64,000 nt of DNA from Labyrinthula sp. Ha (lineage: Eukaryota > Sar > Bigyra > Labyrinthulida > Labyrinthulaceae). A program made the translations under genes and the position numbers. This document shows, piece after piece, positions 1-14,243 of the stretch. Under the pieces are notes generated by a model. It did not search any database and was not told where the DNA came from. It worked only from the letters and a program-made list of their open reading frames with translations. The DNA lies in the NCBI GenBank assembly GCA_015227615.1, contig JAALGZ010000016.1, positions 62,001 to 126,000 on the forward strand. Reading direction: 5' to 3'. Numbering within the stretch: position 1 is the stretch's first letter; each line of letters opens with the position of its first letter.

Positions 1-1945
1 GCAGGAAAGAGAGAAACCTAGATTTTGTGACTAAGACCTTGTGAGATTATCCAGAGCTTGAGAAATATGCAGCTACTTTATTCATAAGTATTATGTAAAA
101 CTGAAATTAAAGAATTACGTTTTTAATAATAGTAAACTTGGTTATATCACCACAGATTGAGATGAGCATGATGCCCGAAATTAAGAATGATATTTAAGTA
201 GTAACTAATAATCATTGAGAATATTAGCAATAATCTCTAAATTTGTCTATAAATAATAAACTGCCTTGAAATATCAGTAAGTTGCGAGAATATAAGAAGG
301 AATTCAGTCGTAGGACGAAACTAAGTGTACCCTCGTCAAATTGTCATGCGTAAAGCTCATGACCCTTTCAGTTTCTACTCTTAGCACCAAACCACTCATG
401 GCGCTCAGTTTATAGTTTATCAGAAAATCCGCACTTAAGCTTCGAAAAAACATTTGCTGTAGAAAAAGTAACGTTCTACTGAACCATATTTCTTGATTTA
501 ATGTTGCAGCAAAAACGCAAGCCTCAAACTGTATAATCCCTTTTTTGTGGGAGGAGAAAACATGTAGAAAAAAGCACACAAAAGTACTTCTCTTGCATAG
601 TTTTTAGTTCTTTGTGGAGAAATAATTGGCAAAATATTTAAGAGCTCCGATACTCTGCGCATTTTATAAATGACTATCTCCTTTTCATTAATTATTGAGA
701 GTGTCTATGGCCTGTTACACGAATCTCCTGCCTAAGATAGATTGCTTTCCTCATACTATTGAGTGAAAATGAAGTTAGTGTTTCCATCCGGAAAGGTTTT
801 GAGGGTATTAGATGGTGATTTTGAAGTTGAAGACATAGGCGCACAAGCGGAGTTAACATATCGTGAGGTAGTGTGTTAGTCATTAGCACCCTAGCTCTAG
901 AGCAGCTTACATTGATGTTTCCCTGCAACGACAAGCTTGGAAGATGATTGGGAATATACTGTTGGAAACAATAGGTTATTAACTTTCTTGAACTTAAGGT
1001 AATTCACTAAGCTTTTGTAGAGCTTTTGGATTATTTAATTTCTTTTAAACATTTACATGTAGCAGCAATAGGTCTGTATGACAATATAACATAAGTGTCC
1101 AGACAAGGAAAACTAATCAACTATTATTTCGCGAAGCAGTAGTGTTTCGTTGGTCAGCATGACCTCACTCATCACGGTGTTACTTTTAGAAAACACGTGC
1201 CATCTGTTTTCGCTTATCCTTGGTTTGCTGCTCTAGAATATTTTAATATTTCGCTTACTTCTGCTTTGAGAGGTTTGACGTGTCTATTTCCCACGTCTAG
1301 ACCCAAATTTAGAAAGTCTTTCCAACTGGCTCAAAAAATACGTCCTGTTTTGTGCTATCAATAGTTGAAGAGCGATGCACTCATTGAACTTTCTAAATAT
1401 TTTTATTTTTTGTCCATATATTGTGCTCAATCCTACTCAGCAGCTTTCAACCCTCTTGATTTTTTTCACTCTTGTGAACAACGAGTTTCTTTTTGAAAAA
1501 TAAATGTTTTTTTTTTGAAGATAAATGGCCCCAAGAACAATAGTTAAACAATTTTTTGTACAAATATTACTCACCAAGCAGCTTTACAAAGTTCTGTACC
1601 TTTACTTAAACCACCAACACACACCCAACCACGAGAAACCATCAATACCAATTAACGTTTGAATTCCATTATAATCAAACCTTTTCCTTTTAAACTATAA
1701 TCAATTCTTTGATATTGTACCAATAATTCTATATCGATACAGATGTTAAACTAGATGACCGTCTTTATAGTACAGCTTATCACAAATTTGTGAGAGTATT
1801 TTTAGTGCAATGGAATTTTGACAGTGCCTGGAACGGACATATTCCCGAGTGTCTACGTCACAATATTGCATTACCTGAGCATAACAATCAAACTCCAGTA
1901 CAAATTCTCAAGGTTTCTTAAAAAAGCCAAAATAGACGCACCAGA
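1..1945. other. Spacer, no gene recognised
   Basis: I see no gene I can support here. Open stretches are short; the longest is a stop-free frame on the + strand from about 1140 to 1365 whose translation matches nothing I recognise. Two minus-strand ORFs of 91 and 80 codons (304-579 and 692-934) have no family features. An intron-dense gene with 25-35 nt introns could be present and missed. Confidence 0.5.
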
Positions 1946-3546
1946 ATGGGTACATACTTGGGCACCCCGATAAAAGAAAAACACACTGAAAGCGGTGCTT
2001 TTCACTTGAATTCAACAAGTAAGCAAAATATCAAAGAAAAATTGCATTTTGTACTGTCTTCCATGCAGGTATGTCTTCACCCGCTTTTTTTTAATTTTAA
2101 GGGCTGGAGAAAAACAATGGAAGACGCACACATAGCGGATTGCAATCTTGAAGAAAAATGTAAAGATCTTCCCCCTGGAACCTGTCTTTTTGCTGTTTTT
2201 GATGGTCATGCAGGAAATGAGGTTTCCGAATTTTGCGCTGCTCATTTTGTGGAAAACTTAACCGAGCTTGAATCATTTAAAGCAAGAGCATATAGAGAAG
2301 CTTTAGTTGAATGTTTTCATAAGATGGATGATCTGCTTGATGACCCAAAATATGAGGCGGAATTGGCACAATTACGAAGTAAGAACGAAGAAGGTCCAAA
2401 CAGACAGAGATCCTCACTCCTCTCGGGTGGGAATTTTGCATCTGGTAATCCACCACCATTACCACCTAGAAACTCAGATGAAGTCGTTGGGTATACTGAA
2501 GATTCTGACAGCGAGTATTCACTAGAAAGAGTAGGTTATGATGCGGAAGATGAAGATGGGGTTCCAGGTGTAAAAGTTGATCTTCATTTTGAAGAACGAC
2601 ATGAGAGTTTAAACTTGAAACTGTACGAGAATGGATTAAAAGAAGAAGACACGGAAAAAGTCGAAGTTGTTGAAGAAGTGAGTATACAGGAAGGTGGACA
2701 GGATGAGGAAGCTATGATTGAGTTGCCTCAAACAGTTCAAGAAAAAGTAAAATCTGCTGAGCAGAAAGGAGTCATGTCTAAGAATGATGCAGTTCAAGTA
2801 ATCATGGAGCTTCTCTCTCTTAAAAATGCTGGATTTGGATCTATGGGTGATGGAGATACTAATGAACCAGTGTACATTTTATTAATCCTTTTATATTTAG
2901 ATGGAGAGAAGATCCTAATTCACCTAGAGGAAGATACACTACTGCGGGATGTACTGCTCTTGTAGCGCTAATAGTAGATGGGAAGTTGTATGTTGCTAAC
3001 GCGGGAGATTCAAGGGGTGTTTTGTGTTCTGATGGGCTTGCACTTGCTCTCAGTTATGATCATAAACCAACTCAGGATAGAGAAAAAACAAGGATTATTA
3101 ATGCAGGAGGTTTTGTAACTCAATTTGGAAGAGTTTGCGGGAATTTAAATTTGTCCAGATGTATTGGGGATCTCAAGTATAAAACTAATGTTGAACTTAC
3201 AAGGGATAAACAGATCATAACAGCTGAACCAGATGTTGAAGTGAGGGAGTTGACAGAGAAAGATTGCTTTATGGTTCTTGCTTGTGATGGAATCTACGAT
3301 GTAATGACCAATGCAGATGTTGTTAGCTTCGTCAAAAATAAGCTACTGGGTTTAACTAAAGAAGAAGTTGCTACTATTGAATCTGGAGAAAGTGCTCCAT
3401 TTTTAAAGTTAGTTGTTGAAGATATGTTTGAGCATTGCATCACAGAGGATCCAAATATGAACCAAGGTCTTGGAGGAGACAATATGACAAGCATTATTGT
3501 GTTCTTGAAACCTTTGCGGGAGATTATAAATATACTATCAACATAA
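1946..3546 (+). CDS. PP2C-family Ser/Thr protein phosphatase, PPM1G-like
   Basis: This is a metal-dependent (Mg/Mn) protein phosphatase that removes phosphate from Ser/Thr. The coding sequence has three exons, 1946-2068, 2102-2871 and 2901-3546 (512 residues). The introns are 33 nt and 29 nt. Splicing is required: it joins SSMQ to GWRKTMEDAH and EPV to WREDPNSPRGRYTTAGCTA, both classic PP2C order. Visible motifs are MEDAH near residue 47, FDGHAG near 74 (metal-binding Asp/Gly), GCTA, NAGDSRG, the CDGIYDV metal Asp and GGDNMT at the end. Roughly residues 100-270 form an acidic insertion between the FDGHAG block and the GCTA block, as in PPM1G. The N-terminus begins MGTYLGTP, so Gly2 could be myristoylated as in some PP2Cs (inference). 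The first intron is a multiple of three and stop-free, so its retention would keep the frame. The gene is convergent with the next gene, about 85 nt apart. Family call is firm; subfamily is moderate. Confidence 0.93.
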
Positions 3547-3630
3547 ATTTTGTGTGATATATTAAACTCTTGTAGTTGAAGTAGTACGTGTACGTAAATA
3601 GTTCGCTCTTTTAGATAAATGTTGATGATC

Positions 3631-6600
3631 TCATTCATATTCGTATGATTTTAAGTTTCTTGCTTGCCTCCGATGGTTCTTAAGCAGCTCGATGACACGA
3701 TTATATTCGTGAAATTGCCTTGATCTGTTTTCTTTTTCTAATTTTTGATCTGTAGCTTCGTTAATTTCAGCCATTTTTCTCCGATCTTTATCAAACTTTA
3801 CAAGATTCTCATGGCTGTCACATAGCTTGTGAAAAAACTTTGAAGCATCAAGATCTGGTGAGTGTTTTTTAAATTTACAACCCAAATTAGCTTTTTCAAC
3901 TTCATTGCAGCATGTCCAACGAAGTCGAAAATGAACTCTACAACTCTTATCCAAAATTTTTGACCCAAACCTTTCACAATGAGTAGGACAACTCTTTGAA
4001 TACTTATGTGAGTGATATTTACAGGATAAACGTGTATTTTTTGACTCCTTGTATTTAATTTTGCAGTGTTTACAAACCAAAACTTGATTCTGAATTCTTT
4101 TTAGAGGGGTTAGATGATCTGACAAATTTTTTGGAAGATCTTTCTTGGCCTCCTTTGCAACAATATCAGCAATTTGCTGATTAACAAAAATATCACCATA
4201 AAGGGCTTTTATCTTTGTTTGAACTCGTTTTCTGATAATGCAGGTATATTTAGCGTAATGATGCAATTTAAGAAAATATTTCTTAATTACTTTCAGCAAA
4301 TAATTTTTAAACATAAGAGTTCTTAAATGAGACCTCTTATACATGAGAAAAATATCTCTTCTTAATTTTCTGATGAGCTTATTCTCATTTTGTTTCTTGA
4401 CTGCAATCAATGCTGTTGTCATTTTGATAAACTTTGCTAATGTTTGAGAACGCTTTGTATATGCTATTGTTTCTGCTGAGGCAATAATTGAACTAACTAA
4501 AACTCTAATGCTCAACCATAGAAGTGTATGAAATAAATCTTTAGCTTTGAATTGCTGTGGCAGATTATTATAAACCAGTGAACGGCTTGTGTTGTTTATG
4601 ATTTTAATCTTTTTCAAATCCAAAACGACAAAGCTCAGGTCTTCGAGTACCTTTCTTAGATAACTTTTAAGCTTCGTTTGTCTCACATACAAAGCTCGCA
4701 ATACGGGTCTACCTTTCTTGATGAGAGTTTCAATTTGACTTTTATCCAACAGCAGTGGTCTAAGCTGTTCACCTTCCAATTTATTTTTTTCTTCTTGTTT
4801 CAAATTTAGTTGTAAGAGAGAATAGTTCAAGTCATTTCTGACTCCCCACATTTTCAATTTACAAGAAAATAACCAAACTGCGGTTTCATTCATTTTGACC
4901 ATATGTCGCGCACGTACCAACAATTGTTCTGCTTCAATTTTTTTCTTCCTTATCTCAGCCTCCTTCGAGTGTAATAAGAACTCAGTTCCAGGATCCACAT
5001 CCACCTGTCCCTTCTCTTCTGCATTCTGTTGCTTTAGGAGTAATACCTGCATCATGCGAATATAATCTTCGCGTAACTCATGACTTAACTTATCCTCAAT
5101 TAGCATTTGCTTCTGTTCTCGTGATTCTCTCTGTTTTTGGGCAAGTTTAGCACGTATATCAACTTTTCTTCGTGTACTCTTTGTAACTTTTACATTAAAT
5201 TTCATCGCGTCTTCAGCTTCTTTTTTCTCCTGAATTATAAGTTTCTTCATTAAAGCTTCTTCCAATACCATCTGCCGACGTTCATTGAGCAATCTTTCCC
5301 TTTCAAATTTTCTCATCTTCTGAGATAGAATATCTTCTTCCAAGAGCAATACTTTTTCTCCTTCTTCCTTCATAGTTAGCATTATTTCTCTACTCTTTCT
5401 TTCAAGTGTCTCCAAATAAAGAACTGCATGTTTTTTCTTTTCCATGGAAGCTCGCTTACTAGTAACAAGGGTATGCCTTTCCTCCGTTCTTAACAAAATG
5501 ACCTTTCTCAATTTCTGAAACGACCAATTAAAATCCTGAATACTTACAAATTGCTTTGTTCTTTTCATCAAGTCCAAACAACTGCGCTGGGAATGTTTGA
5601 GACAGTCACGGCATAGTACTGAGGAAACAAAGGGAAGAAAAACTTCATGCAGTAGCCTCGTTAGTACCAACTTATTAATACATTCCGCAAGTTTATTCTT
5701 GAGATATGTAATAAGTTTCTTCATTTCTATCTGAATTAGTTGTGCCTTATACTCGGCCTTTAACCAGGTGATATAGAGGCTTTCAAACCTCAACCTAGAT
5801 TCCCTAGAAAACCTTCTAAATGTTTTGAATTTCTCCTCAATAAAAGCTTGTCTTGCATGGCTCAGGTTAAAAGTATAAAATTCAGTTTCTTCAAGAATTT
5901 GGGGCTTTATCATGACAACCTTAACATTTTTTCTTTGCTTGTCTTTCCAGTTCTTTCTACAATCTTTTATATCTTTAACTAAGCTCTTAAAAGCAACTCT
6001 TGCACATTCACCTAAATATTTGTTGGTACCTACCTCTTCAAAGAAATCTCTACATCTCACTTCCACCGTATGCTCGATTTCCCTCTTCTTCTTTACATAC
6101 TCTTTTTCAAATCTATAGTTCGAGAGGTGAATTTGACTTTGAAAATCTTCTTCAAACATTAACGAGTACTCGTCTTCTTCGTGAGCCCAATCCTTTCTCC
6201 GCAAAAACTGAGATGCTAAATCCTCTTGTTTCATCTTGATGACTTCAATATTTTTATCCATATGTTCAGATTCTATTCTGCTCTCTACTTTTCCAATCAT
6301 TCTATATCTACCTCTTCCCCAAAGAAGTCTAAGCACTATCTTATCCTATTCATTAATTAGACAGAAGATATACTGGATGAAACAACTCTCCTTGTTCCGT
6401 AAGTTCTATCCAGGAGTATCTTACTTTTGTAACTACAGCCTGCCAAGGAGATTTACAAAATAAGGGAAATTTAGTAAAAATTTTTTTTGGCATTAAAGCG
6501 GCACGGTAGAATTCTTTTTCAAGAAAGTAAACTTCAGCTTTCTTCCAAGCTTCATCAATAACCAAGTTTCCAAGATTTAATCTGGAAAATAAGGTCTTAT

Positions 6601-9600
6601 ACTCATTCTTGAGGCCATTTACACTTGTTTTGAGTGTGTTAACAGTGTCAAGGACATCATCTAACCATTCATTCAAAGGTTTAACTCTTGATTCAAGCGC
6701 GTTTACCCAAGTTTCAACCCTTTGAAAAAATAGTGAAACCAACTCTAATTTCTTTTTAGTTCTCTTGGTTAAGGTTCTTAACTCATTCATTCGTATGATG
6801 AGATTTTTCTCCTTTAGTAGGTTGCTTCTTAGCACATCCACCTCATCTAGCAGTGCAACATGTAATGAATTGTGTTTTCTGGCCAAGCTATTGGAAACTG
6901 CAAAACACTGCTTTACTTTTACTAACTCATCACTTTTGAGAGCAATATTTTTTTCCAATATTGCCCTGCGTTTCTTTGACGCATAGACCCGCCCAAAGAT
7001 TCTATTTTCTTCTGGCAAACTTTCCAACCTCTCAAATAAACTATTTTCATCCTGTACCTTGAGAAAACCATAAAATTCCTGTAAATAATATTCTGTCAGA
7101 TCCCTGTTGGAGGAAAGCTGCCTAGTCTTTATAGACTGGTCACTACCCTTGTCTCGGATTAAGGTCAAAGGGGTTCTTGAAAATAAATAAGGGTCTTGAC
7201 GCTCACCAGTAGAAATCTTCAAATAAGAAATATCTAAATTGCAAACTTTGCATATCATTGTCGGCCGATATTCTGTACCACCAAATTTGACTTGTGCATG
7301 TTCACAGGTATAGGGTACTAGATGAGAGCTAACCTTTTTGGAACTATTCTTCAAGCAACTGGTGAAAGGCTGCAAGTCATTTTTCTCATTTTCTGTGAAG
7401 TAAAATGGCTTCAACTGGTTCTTGATAGTTCTGCTACAAAGAGTACTCTTTAATATTGAGTAGTCATACTTCTTCTTCACAGCTTTCTTCCGAATGTTTA
7501 TAATCGCATAGCTTAAGCTTTTTGCCTTGAATCTCAGTAACTTTAAACGAGAGTTTTCAAGATCCAGCTGCAGCTTCATTTCTTTCTCCCTCAGTTTATT
7601 AGATTTAGCTATATACTCTTCGATGAACACATTATTTGCCATTTCAGATAATACAGACTTGCTAATAGATTCTGCCCCACCTTTCTGGTTTGTCACTTGA
7701 GTAACTTCTTCAGATAAAGTAGTAAATCTCTCATGTGACCAAACAGCATTTAAAACCATATCACCGTTTCTTGAAGAAAACGTATCTGCATCATGTTTAG
7801 CAGTAGCAAGAAACTCATTCGTAGATCCTTGATCTAACTCTAATTTAAGGTGTTCTATTTTCTCTTCAACATTTGAAACTGCGCTCTTTATATTTTGTAA
7901 CTGCTCCTTTTTAGAAATATAAGTATCAATAGTTTCTTTGCAATATTCCTTAAAAGTTCCCAATGGAATATCCTTCTTTAGCCTAGGGCTGTTTTTCTGC
8001 AGAGAACTGCTTTCGTGCAGCACAATAAAATCTGTCGTAAAAAGATTTAGGTAATATTGGTTAGACTTCAGAGTAGCATCCATTTGTTCACTAGATGCGG
8101 TTGAAGGCCTTTGTGATCCTAAAGAACCGAGAATGTGTAGCACCATCCATCTCTTTTCATTTTCAGAGTACCAAAGCTTGTATGTATCCACAGATGCTAT
8201 TTTCCATTGCAGCGTATCTTTATTATAATACTCTACCCTATGCCCAACAAGCTGTTTTGAACCATCAACAAGAGCCTGCTTCTCGAAAGAAAAGCTCTTT
8301 CTAACCAAGTATTGCTTCATTGACTCTTTTAACTTTGCTTTAAGTTCATTCTGTATTAACCAGCCTTTCGAACTTGCATTAATGTGACCTTGAATTTTCT
8401 TCGCCTCATTTTTTAGCAGTCTTCTATAGTTAGAGATTAAGAATCTTTGTGGGTATGTACTGAACACAGTAGAGTCAATATATGGAGTGCATGCTTCTCT
8501 AGCTTTCGACATTTCTATTATGATTTTAGATAACATATCTGCTTGTCGTCTCTGCTTATCTTCAATTCTCTCTCTTAGCACATAACTTGAAATGAAAAGT
8601 TTTTTTCCATAGGCAGATCTGTTCTCAAGTTTACGTCTATATAGCATAATTTGATTTAGTTGTAGATTCTTAGCAAATGCGAAAACAACATTGTGTCTTT
8701 GTTTTAAACTAGATGGCAAATTAATGAACAGGAACTCCATCTTATAAAATATGCAGTTTGAGCAAAAGTGAAAAAGTAACTTGACTTCGGCTGCAGTATT
8801 CAATACAAATGACGAGGTAGATTCCAAAACTAAAGAATGCATCGAAGTTCCATAATAAACCTTTATGCGCAATTCAGCACGTTGTATAGTATTTGTTCTA
8901 TTTACACTTTCATCAAGACATTTGCAAAATTTAATCGTAGATCGCAGAGTCCATAATGCATACTGCGGTAACTTAAGAGATCCCTTGAAGTAAAACTTTT
9001 TCGGAAATGTTGATGAAGGTTTTACACAATCTGAGTTTATACAAGTGTAATTCTCCTCAGAAACAGAGAAAAACTCTTTTTTGTCATCAAATCGTTCATT
9101 CCTAGGGAGATACCATGGAAACTCATACTGTGGTTTATTAGGATCCATATCCTTTGCCAACAGAAAAGGACTTGGTTTATCCTTATTTCTTTTAAAGTTC
9201 CTGTATTTAAAAATTTCGATACCTTTTGCCATCAGAGAGAATAATTCAATAACAACCGCTTTCTGCTTCTTTCTCTTTAGATCTTCAACCATATCTCTCA
9301 AAATCTCCAAATCTTCTTCTTCATCTTTTCTTTGGAGAGAACACTCCATAACATCATCAGAATAGTCTCTTATTCTCTTATGCAAATAATTCATTTCTTG
9401 TACCTTCTCCTTGATTAACACTGCCCTAGATTCAGCAAGAACTTCTTCTAAACTATTTGAGATTAAATTTATTTTTCTTCCACGAATAAACGGGAGAACC
9501 ACTTGCTCCTCTTCATCCAACTTATCCCGAAAGCTCTTTTCAACTTCAGTTGCATTTTTGCTATTTTTTTTTACCTGAAGTTTCCTCTCGTTTAATCTGT

Positions 9601-10840
9601 CAAGTTCCAAACTGCACTCACTCAAATATTTTTTAATCTGAGTTGCTTTGCGCTTAATCTGAAAATTATATCTAAATAAATCTCTTCCAAATTGTAGTTC
9701 AGAAACTCCAACTCGTGTTGGCTTCCGCGCGTAGTATTGTATTTTATATCTTTCACATCTTAACTTTGTGTCTTCTTCTACAGTAACTAAATAGTCATAT
9801 GTCTCAGAAACAAGTTTAATAGTCTGTTCCAATCCATTAACTTTATCCTCAACCTCTTTAAATTCAGTAAGAAACTTAGTTTTAATCGACTCTAGCTTTT
9901 GAAGAATCCTATGTGCCTGATCCCTCTGAAAAACAATATCCTCTGGATTAAACAGAAATGAATCAACTCCTTCTTTAGCATAGAGAGTGGAATAATCTTC
10001 GCTAAATTCTGCGTGCAGATATTTCTGAGTTAAATCTAAGGTTTTGACATATGGGGAAATGAGAGATTTGTCTCCAACATTGAGATTTTCCAGTACTGTA
10101 TTATCTCTTACAATGGGTTTACGTACTTCTTCAAAATATCTTTCTTCGGCGTAATTTTTTCTGTTTTTTTGAATCAAGAGTTTTTTCTGTTTTTTCTTAT
10201 AGTGTGCCACAACTTCCTCGTGAACAATCCTCCTCCTAATTCTAAACAATATTTGCTGATTTCTTTTTAACTTTTCTTGTAGCACTGTTTTCTCTCGTAG
10301 TTCCCGGATTTTTCTCAGTTTCACTTCATCTTTTAGTTCTTTCTCAGCCAAGAGTTTCTTCAGCAACTGCTGTTGCTCTTCCAAGTATCTTTTAAACTTA
10401 TGATAATCAGTAATATAAAGATTTCTATCATCAATATCATCTGTGAACATTTTGTTATATTTTGAGACTTCCGCCTCATACTTTTTCCACTCCTCTTTTA
10501 AGAGCAAAGATTGCGGAAGAATCTTTTTTCGCCCTTTTTCATACAAGGTAGTTCCCGATTTAACAAGTTTTCTCTTCTGCTCTCTAATTTTATTCTTCAT
10601 TCTTTCCATATCAATTTTTATCCCAAGATCTGCTTCTTTTGATACCTCTATCATGTCTATCTTTTCTTTCAAAGCGACTTTGCGGCGGAAATTACTGGAA
10701 ACTTTCTCCTTTTCTTCTTGATTCCATATATCCAGCATTTTACCAATATCAAACAGAGATCGATCAAATCCCCTTTTTTCCCAATCAGCTAATGCATTAC
10801 GCCGGAGCATATCCTTCAACTCATCACTATTTTCTTTCAT
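3631..10840 (-). CDS. Giant coiled-coil protein with C-terminal Cys/His cluster
   Basis: One gene of 2,393 residues. It appears as two ORFs split near 6350, but a 28-nt intron at 6346-6373 (rc starts GTATAT, ends AATGAATAG, with CTAAT inside) joins ELFHPV to DKIVLRLLWGRG in phase 0. Most of the protein is charged, Glu/Lys/Arg-rich coiled coil. A more globular part around residues 560-900 contains beta-like sequence, and near residue 900 lies a short Trp/Tyr-rich stretch (WKIASVDTYKLWYSE) that resembles an SH3/Tudor-like barrel. A first Cys pair (YTCEH, CKVCN) lies near residue 1190. Near the C-terminus is a dense Cys/His cluster (CKHC, SCKYHSHKY, WTCC, GCKFKKH) likely to bind zinc. I do not recognise the family. 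Size, coiled coil and the nearby dynein gene make a cytoskeletal or axonemal role possible, but that is inference. Start chosen as the first Met; an inverted repeat lies 31 nt upstream. Confidence 0.75.
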
Positions 10841-10871
10841 TAAGATTTTTCATTGTGAACTAAAACGAGAT

Positions 10872-10889
10872 TTGGGCTATTTGGCCCAA
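10872..10889 (-). promoter_or_regulatory. Inverted repeat TTGGGC-n6-GCCCAA before the coiled-coil gene
   Basis: Perfect 6-bp arms around a 6-nt spacer, 31 nt upstream of the start codon at 10840. The same geometry and core (TGGGC-n6-GCCCA) precedes lipoyl synthase at 27998-28015. Likely a core-promoter or transcription-factor site; function is inferred from position and recurrence. Confidence 0.5.
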
Positions 10890-13800
10890 CCATATTCTTC
10901 CAGCAAAATAAGTGCGAGAAGAAAGAAAAATTTATTTTGGGCATATTATGCTGTGCGAGCAATAACTAATTCTCCATAGAGTGCCTCTTTTTCAAGAGCT
11001 TACCTTATGTTATATGGTTTCTGTACCGGTGAAAATGTATATATGGTATTTCTTATCTTTCCTTTGAGCAATTACTTTGGACTAATGTCTTTGTTTATGG
11101 CCCCTTCCTTTAAATTTCGCATATGTAATAATAATAATAGTAAGTAACTGGTAAAATATATAAAATTAAGGTTCCATAAGAACATAGGGTATGTTCGTTT
11201 ATATTAATTATTTGAGATAGAAGATACGAGCTAAGTATCCCATAGGAAAGCTATAACTTCTGTTAACAAGACCTGCCATTTGCTTCCTGATGTTAGGCAA
11301 CTTGCTGCTGTCATCTATGAACCAAACTTAGTGAAATTGACTAAAATATAATAATTAAATACTGTAGAAAATACTACAGACTTTAGATTGCCTCCTAGAA
11401 TATATTCAACAATTTAATTTTTGAAGTCAGCTGTTCAGCGGTGCGATAACTCGCTTGAAGCTATCTAACATCCAAGATATACGACAGCTTTAACCTACCT
11501 TAATATTTTCAGCTGATATTCTTGGGCACTAGGCTTTAATGATGTAAAATTTAGTAGAATCAAAGTACGAAATTAGGCAAGTTGTGATAAAAAGAAACGT
11601 TGACATCTCAGGTTGCCCATCATGTCTGCTGATTGAAGAATATAAGGCTTTCCTTGTTACTACTTGATTAGAAATTGTAACAAGTATACTTTTTGTATAT
11701 GGGGCAAGAGACTGAATAGTGCTACGGTAAGTAAGATTTATGAATATTTACTCCCAAGAAAAGAGAACTTAGCCCTAAAACCATCTATTCGTATAATTAA
11801 TTTCCTTTCAAAGAATATAATGTCCCATAGTTTCTAGCTGAAAAGGAATAGAAGTACTAAGCCAGTCCCATAAAATTGTTTTCTAGGATTCTCTAATCAA
11901 TATTCATTTAAGATAAAACTTCAGTACAGTAATTATGTATTCTTTGCTCCTACCTGTCCAAACAACAGAAAAGACTCATATTGCACGTTTCTAATACGAG
12001 CATATCTTTGGTTGAAACTGATTTCCCACAACATTTAAAAATAAAGGAACCTAAAGATTTAGAAGGGAGTTTAAGCTAATATTTAAAAACTGATTTCAAA
12101 ACACGTTTCAGCAGAACTAAAGCAAGGATTGTGATAATTCTTATTTGACTAAATCTGTTAGAGTAGGACAGCGATGTGAATACTCTGGATTGGTTTTGAG
12201 TTTCTTTGATTTTCTCTTAAAGTTCAACAATCATGGAGACCCTTGCATTTATATTTAATCTTATATACAGAGACTAAGTAACACATCATAGCAATCTAAG
12301 TAAACAATGATGTTACATTTCTCAGCTTTGGTCTCTGGTGAAGTTTTTCAATTATACCTAATTTCTAGCTGGTTATCAAACACTAAATGCTATAAGGGCT
12401 ATTTTGTTGAAAGACAAGCTACTCAATATCTTAGTTCATTGATAACTGAAGAGATCAAAGACCTCAAGTCAGAACAAATTCATTGAAATTGATATTTCTT
12501 TTTGGAGCTAATCGTATACCTGAACCAGGAATTGCAAAAAAGAAGGCCTTGAAGCGTTTTCTTATCGGTATAATTAACACTGTTTATAGGGGATGCATGG
12601 TTTACATAATTAGTTTTGAAGCCGCTGAACTGGATCCTTTTATAAGTAGATACAACATTTATATTTCCTTGAGCAAAGTCTCAGAATGTTCAGCAACGTC
12701 ATACCCGTGTCTACTTTTGTAAGATATAAAAACATGTAGCGGTAAGCATATACGTACCTCTAGCTTAGGTACTCCGTGTCTTAGTTTTGTAATAGCACAA
12801 ATTGGTATCCCAGAAGCTTTGATTTTATTTTTTTCTGAATAAAAAAAAGCCTATTCCCGGCGGTATACTTTTCTATTTGACTGCAACTTATAATCCATCG
12901 TTAGGCTTAACTTCTTCTGAGAATTCTTTGCTATCATCTCTAGAGCTTCTTATGACCCGTGCTCTTGTTTCAGTTCCTGTTATGCGAACAATGATTTCTT
13001 TATCCCGGTAAGAGCTTAAGCTGTTGCTTTCAGATTATGATGATTCAAAGTTTTGCGAAGTGTTTGTTCGTATGAAAGATTCTAAATCTAAGCATTCCAT
13101 AAGTGATGGATGTTACTAGCAAGCGGAGTTGATACATTTGTATCTTTCTAACTTATACTATCCATAATTATTAATTCTGATTGTGGTATAACTACTCTTA
13201 GTGATTACTAATAACTTCATGCTATTACTAACAAAGCTGACTAGATAGCCCAGAGTCAATATACTTCCTCAATGTTGTCGAACTATGTTGCTCGTTTTGA
13301 TAAAGCTATTAACACAGTGCGCAAATGAAAGTGTAACTTCTCCCTCACTTGGTTCTGGGTAGTTTAGCCTGTTTGTTTATTGCAAGTCAGAATAATATCA
13401 AAACCACTGGATATGAATCAGAGGGAAAAATTTCTCAGTGATAACCAGAACCAGAGTAGGAATCACTTGATTATTGATATTTCTTACCAAATCAGAGTCT
13501 TAGTTTTAACTGAGTAGGAGCAACATCAGACGTTGACTCATGTATTAAGATGATATTAGAGGTCCATTAGCTCTCATACTTTATGTTTTTAGGATTCTCT
13601 TTCCCCTATATCAAGGAATTAACAACAGATGATCAGAACCTAGTTAATATACCTATTTTTTAATTCTTATTCTGAGTTAGTAGCCAGGAAGACGTCACTC
13701 TAACAGCTACAACAAGTCAGTGTTATGTCATCCACCCTCAAGACAGAATTTATTTTTCTATGAACAATTATGAAGTTTTTTCTACCGATAGATTCAATTA

Positions 13801-14243
13801 GGTATTCCTGGCTGTTTCAAGTTCTGCTATAAATGTTGTTCAGTACTTGACCGGAAATATAGTACACTAGGTATTAATCTAGCATAATCAAATTTAATAT
13901 AAAAATGTTCTCCCACAGAGCACCATATTTTGACAATTCCCTACTACCTTCTCAATTCCTATTTACCCTCACCTCCGTCTTTAGCTATGGCACTTCCCAT
14001 GATATTACCTTACTTTCCTCAGGCTCATGGACTAATTTCACCTGTAATTGAGGTTTGAATGGGTAAATGTAGCACCTTTCGCCAAATACTGTATTCATTA
14101 GCTTCTCTATTTCCATTTAGATTTTAGTAAGGCTACTTGGTTGCCCCAATTGTTTCACCTTTGGTGCTAAGTTATGTCTTGAAGTAGTTCACAGAAAATA
14201 ATGGCTTCTAGCTAAGAGAATATACATGTTTAGGCCTTACAAT
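10890..14243. other. Spacer, no gene recognised
   Basis: About 3.3 kb with no supportable gene. There is a 79-codon + ORF at 12483-12722 with no family features. From about 12860 to 13130 (+) one frame is mostly open and has a weakly gag-like composition; this could be a decayed retroelement, but I found no diagnostic protease, reverse transcriptase or integrase motif. No tRNA-like cloverleaf was noticed. Confidence 0.45.

Noticed and set aside
304-934. Two minus-strand ORFs of 91 and 80 codons
   Set aside because: No start context, composition or family features support coding.
3631-10840. Two separate coiled-coil genes
   Set aside because: They are 16 nt apart, in tandem, and a 28-nt intron with proper ends joins them in frame.
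12860-13130. Mostly open + frame with gag-like composition
   Set aside because: No diagnostic domain; kept only as a remark on the spacer.
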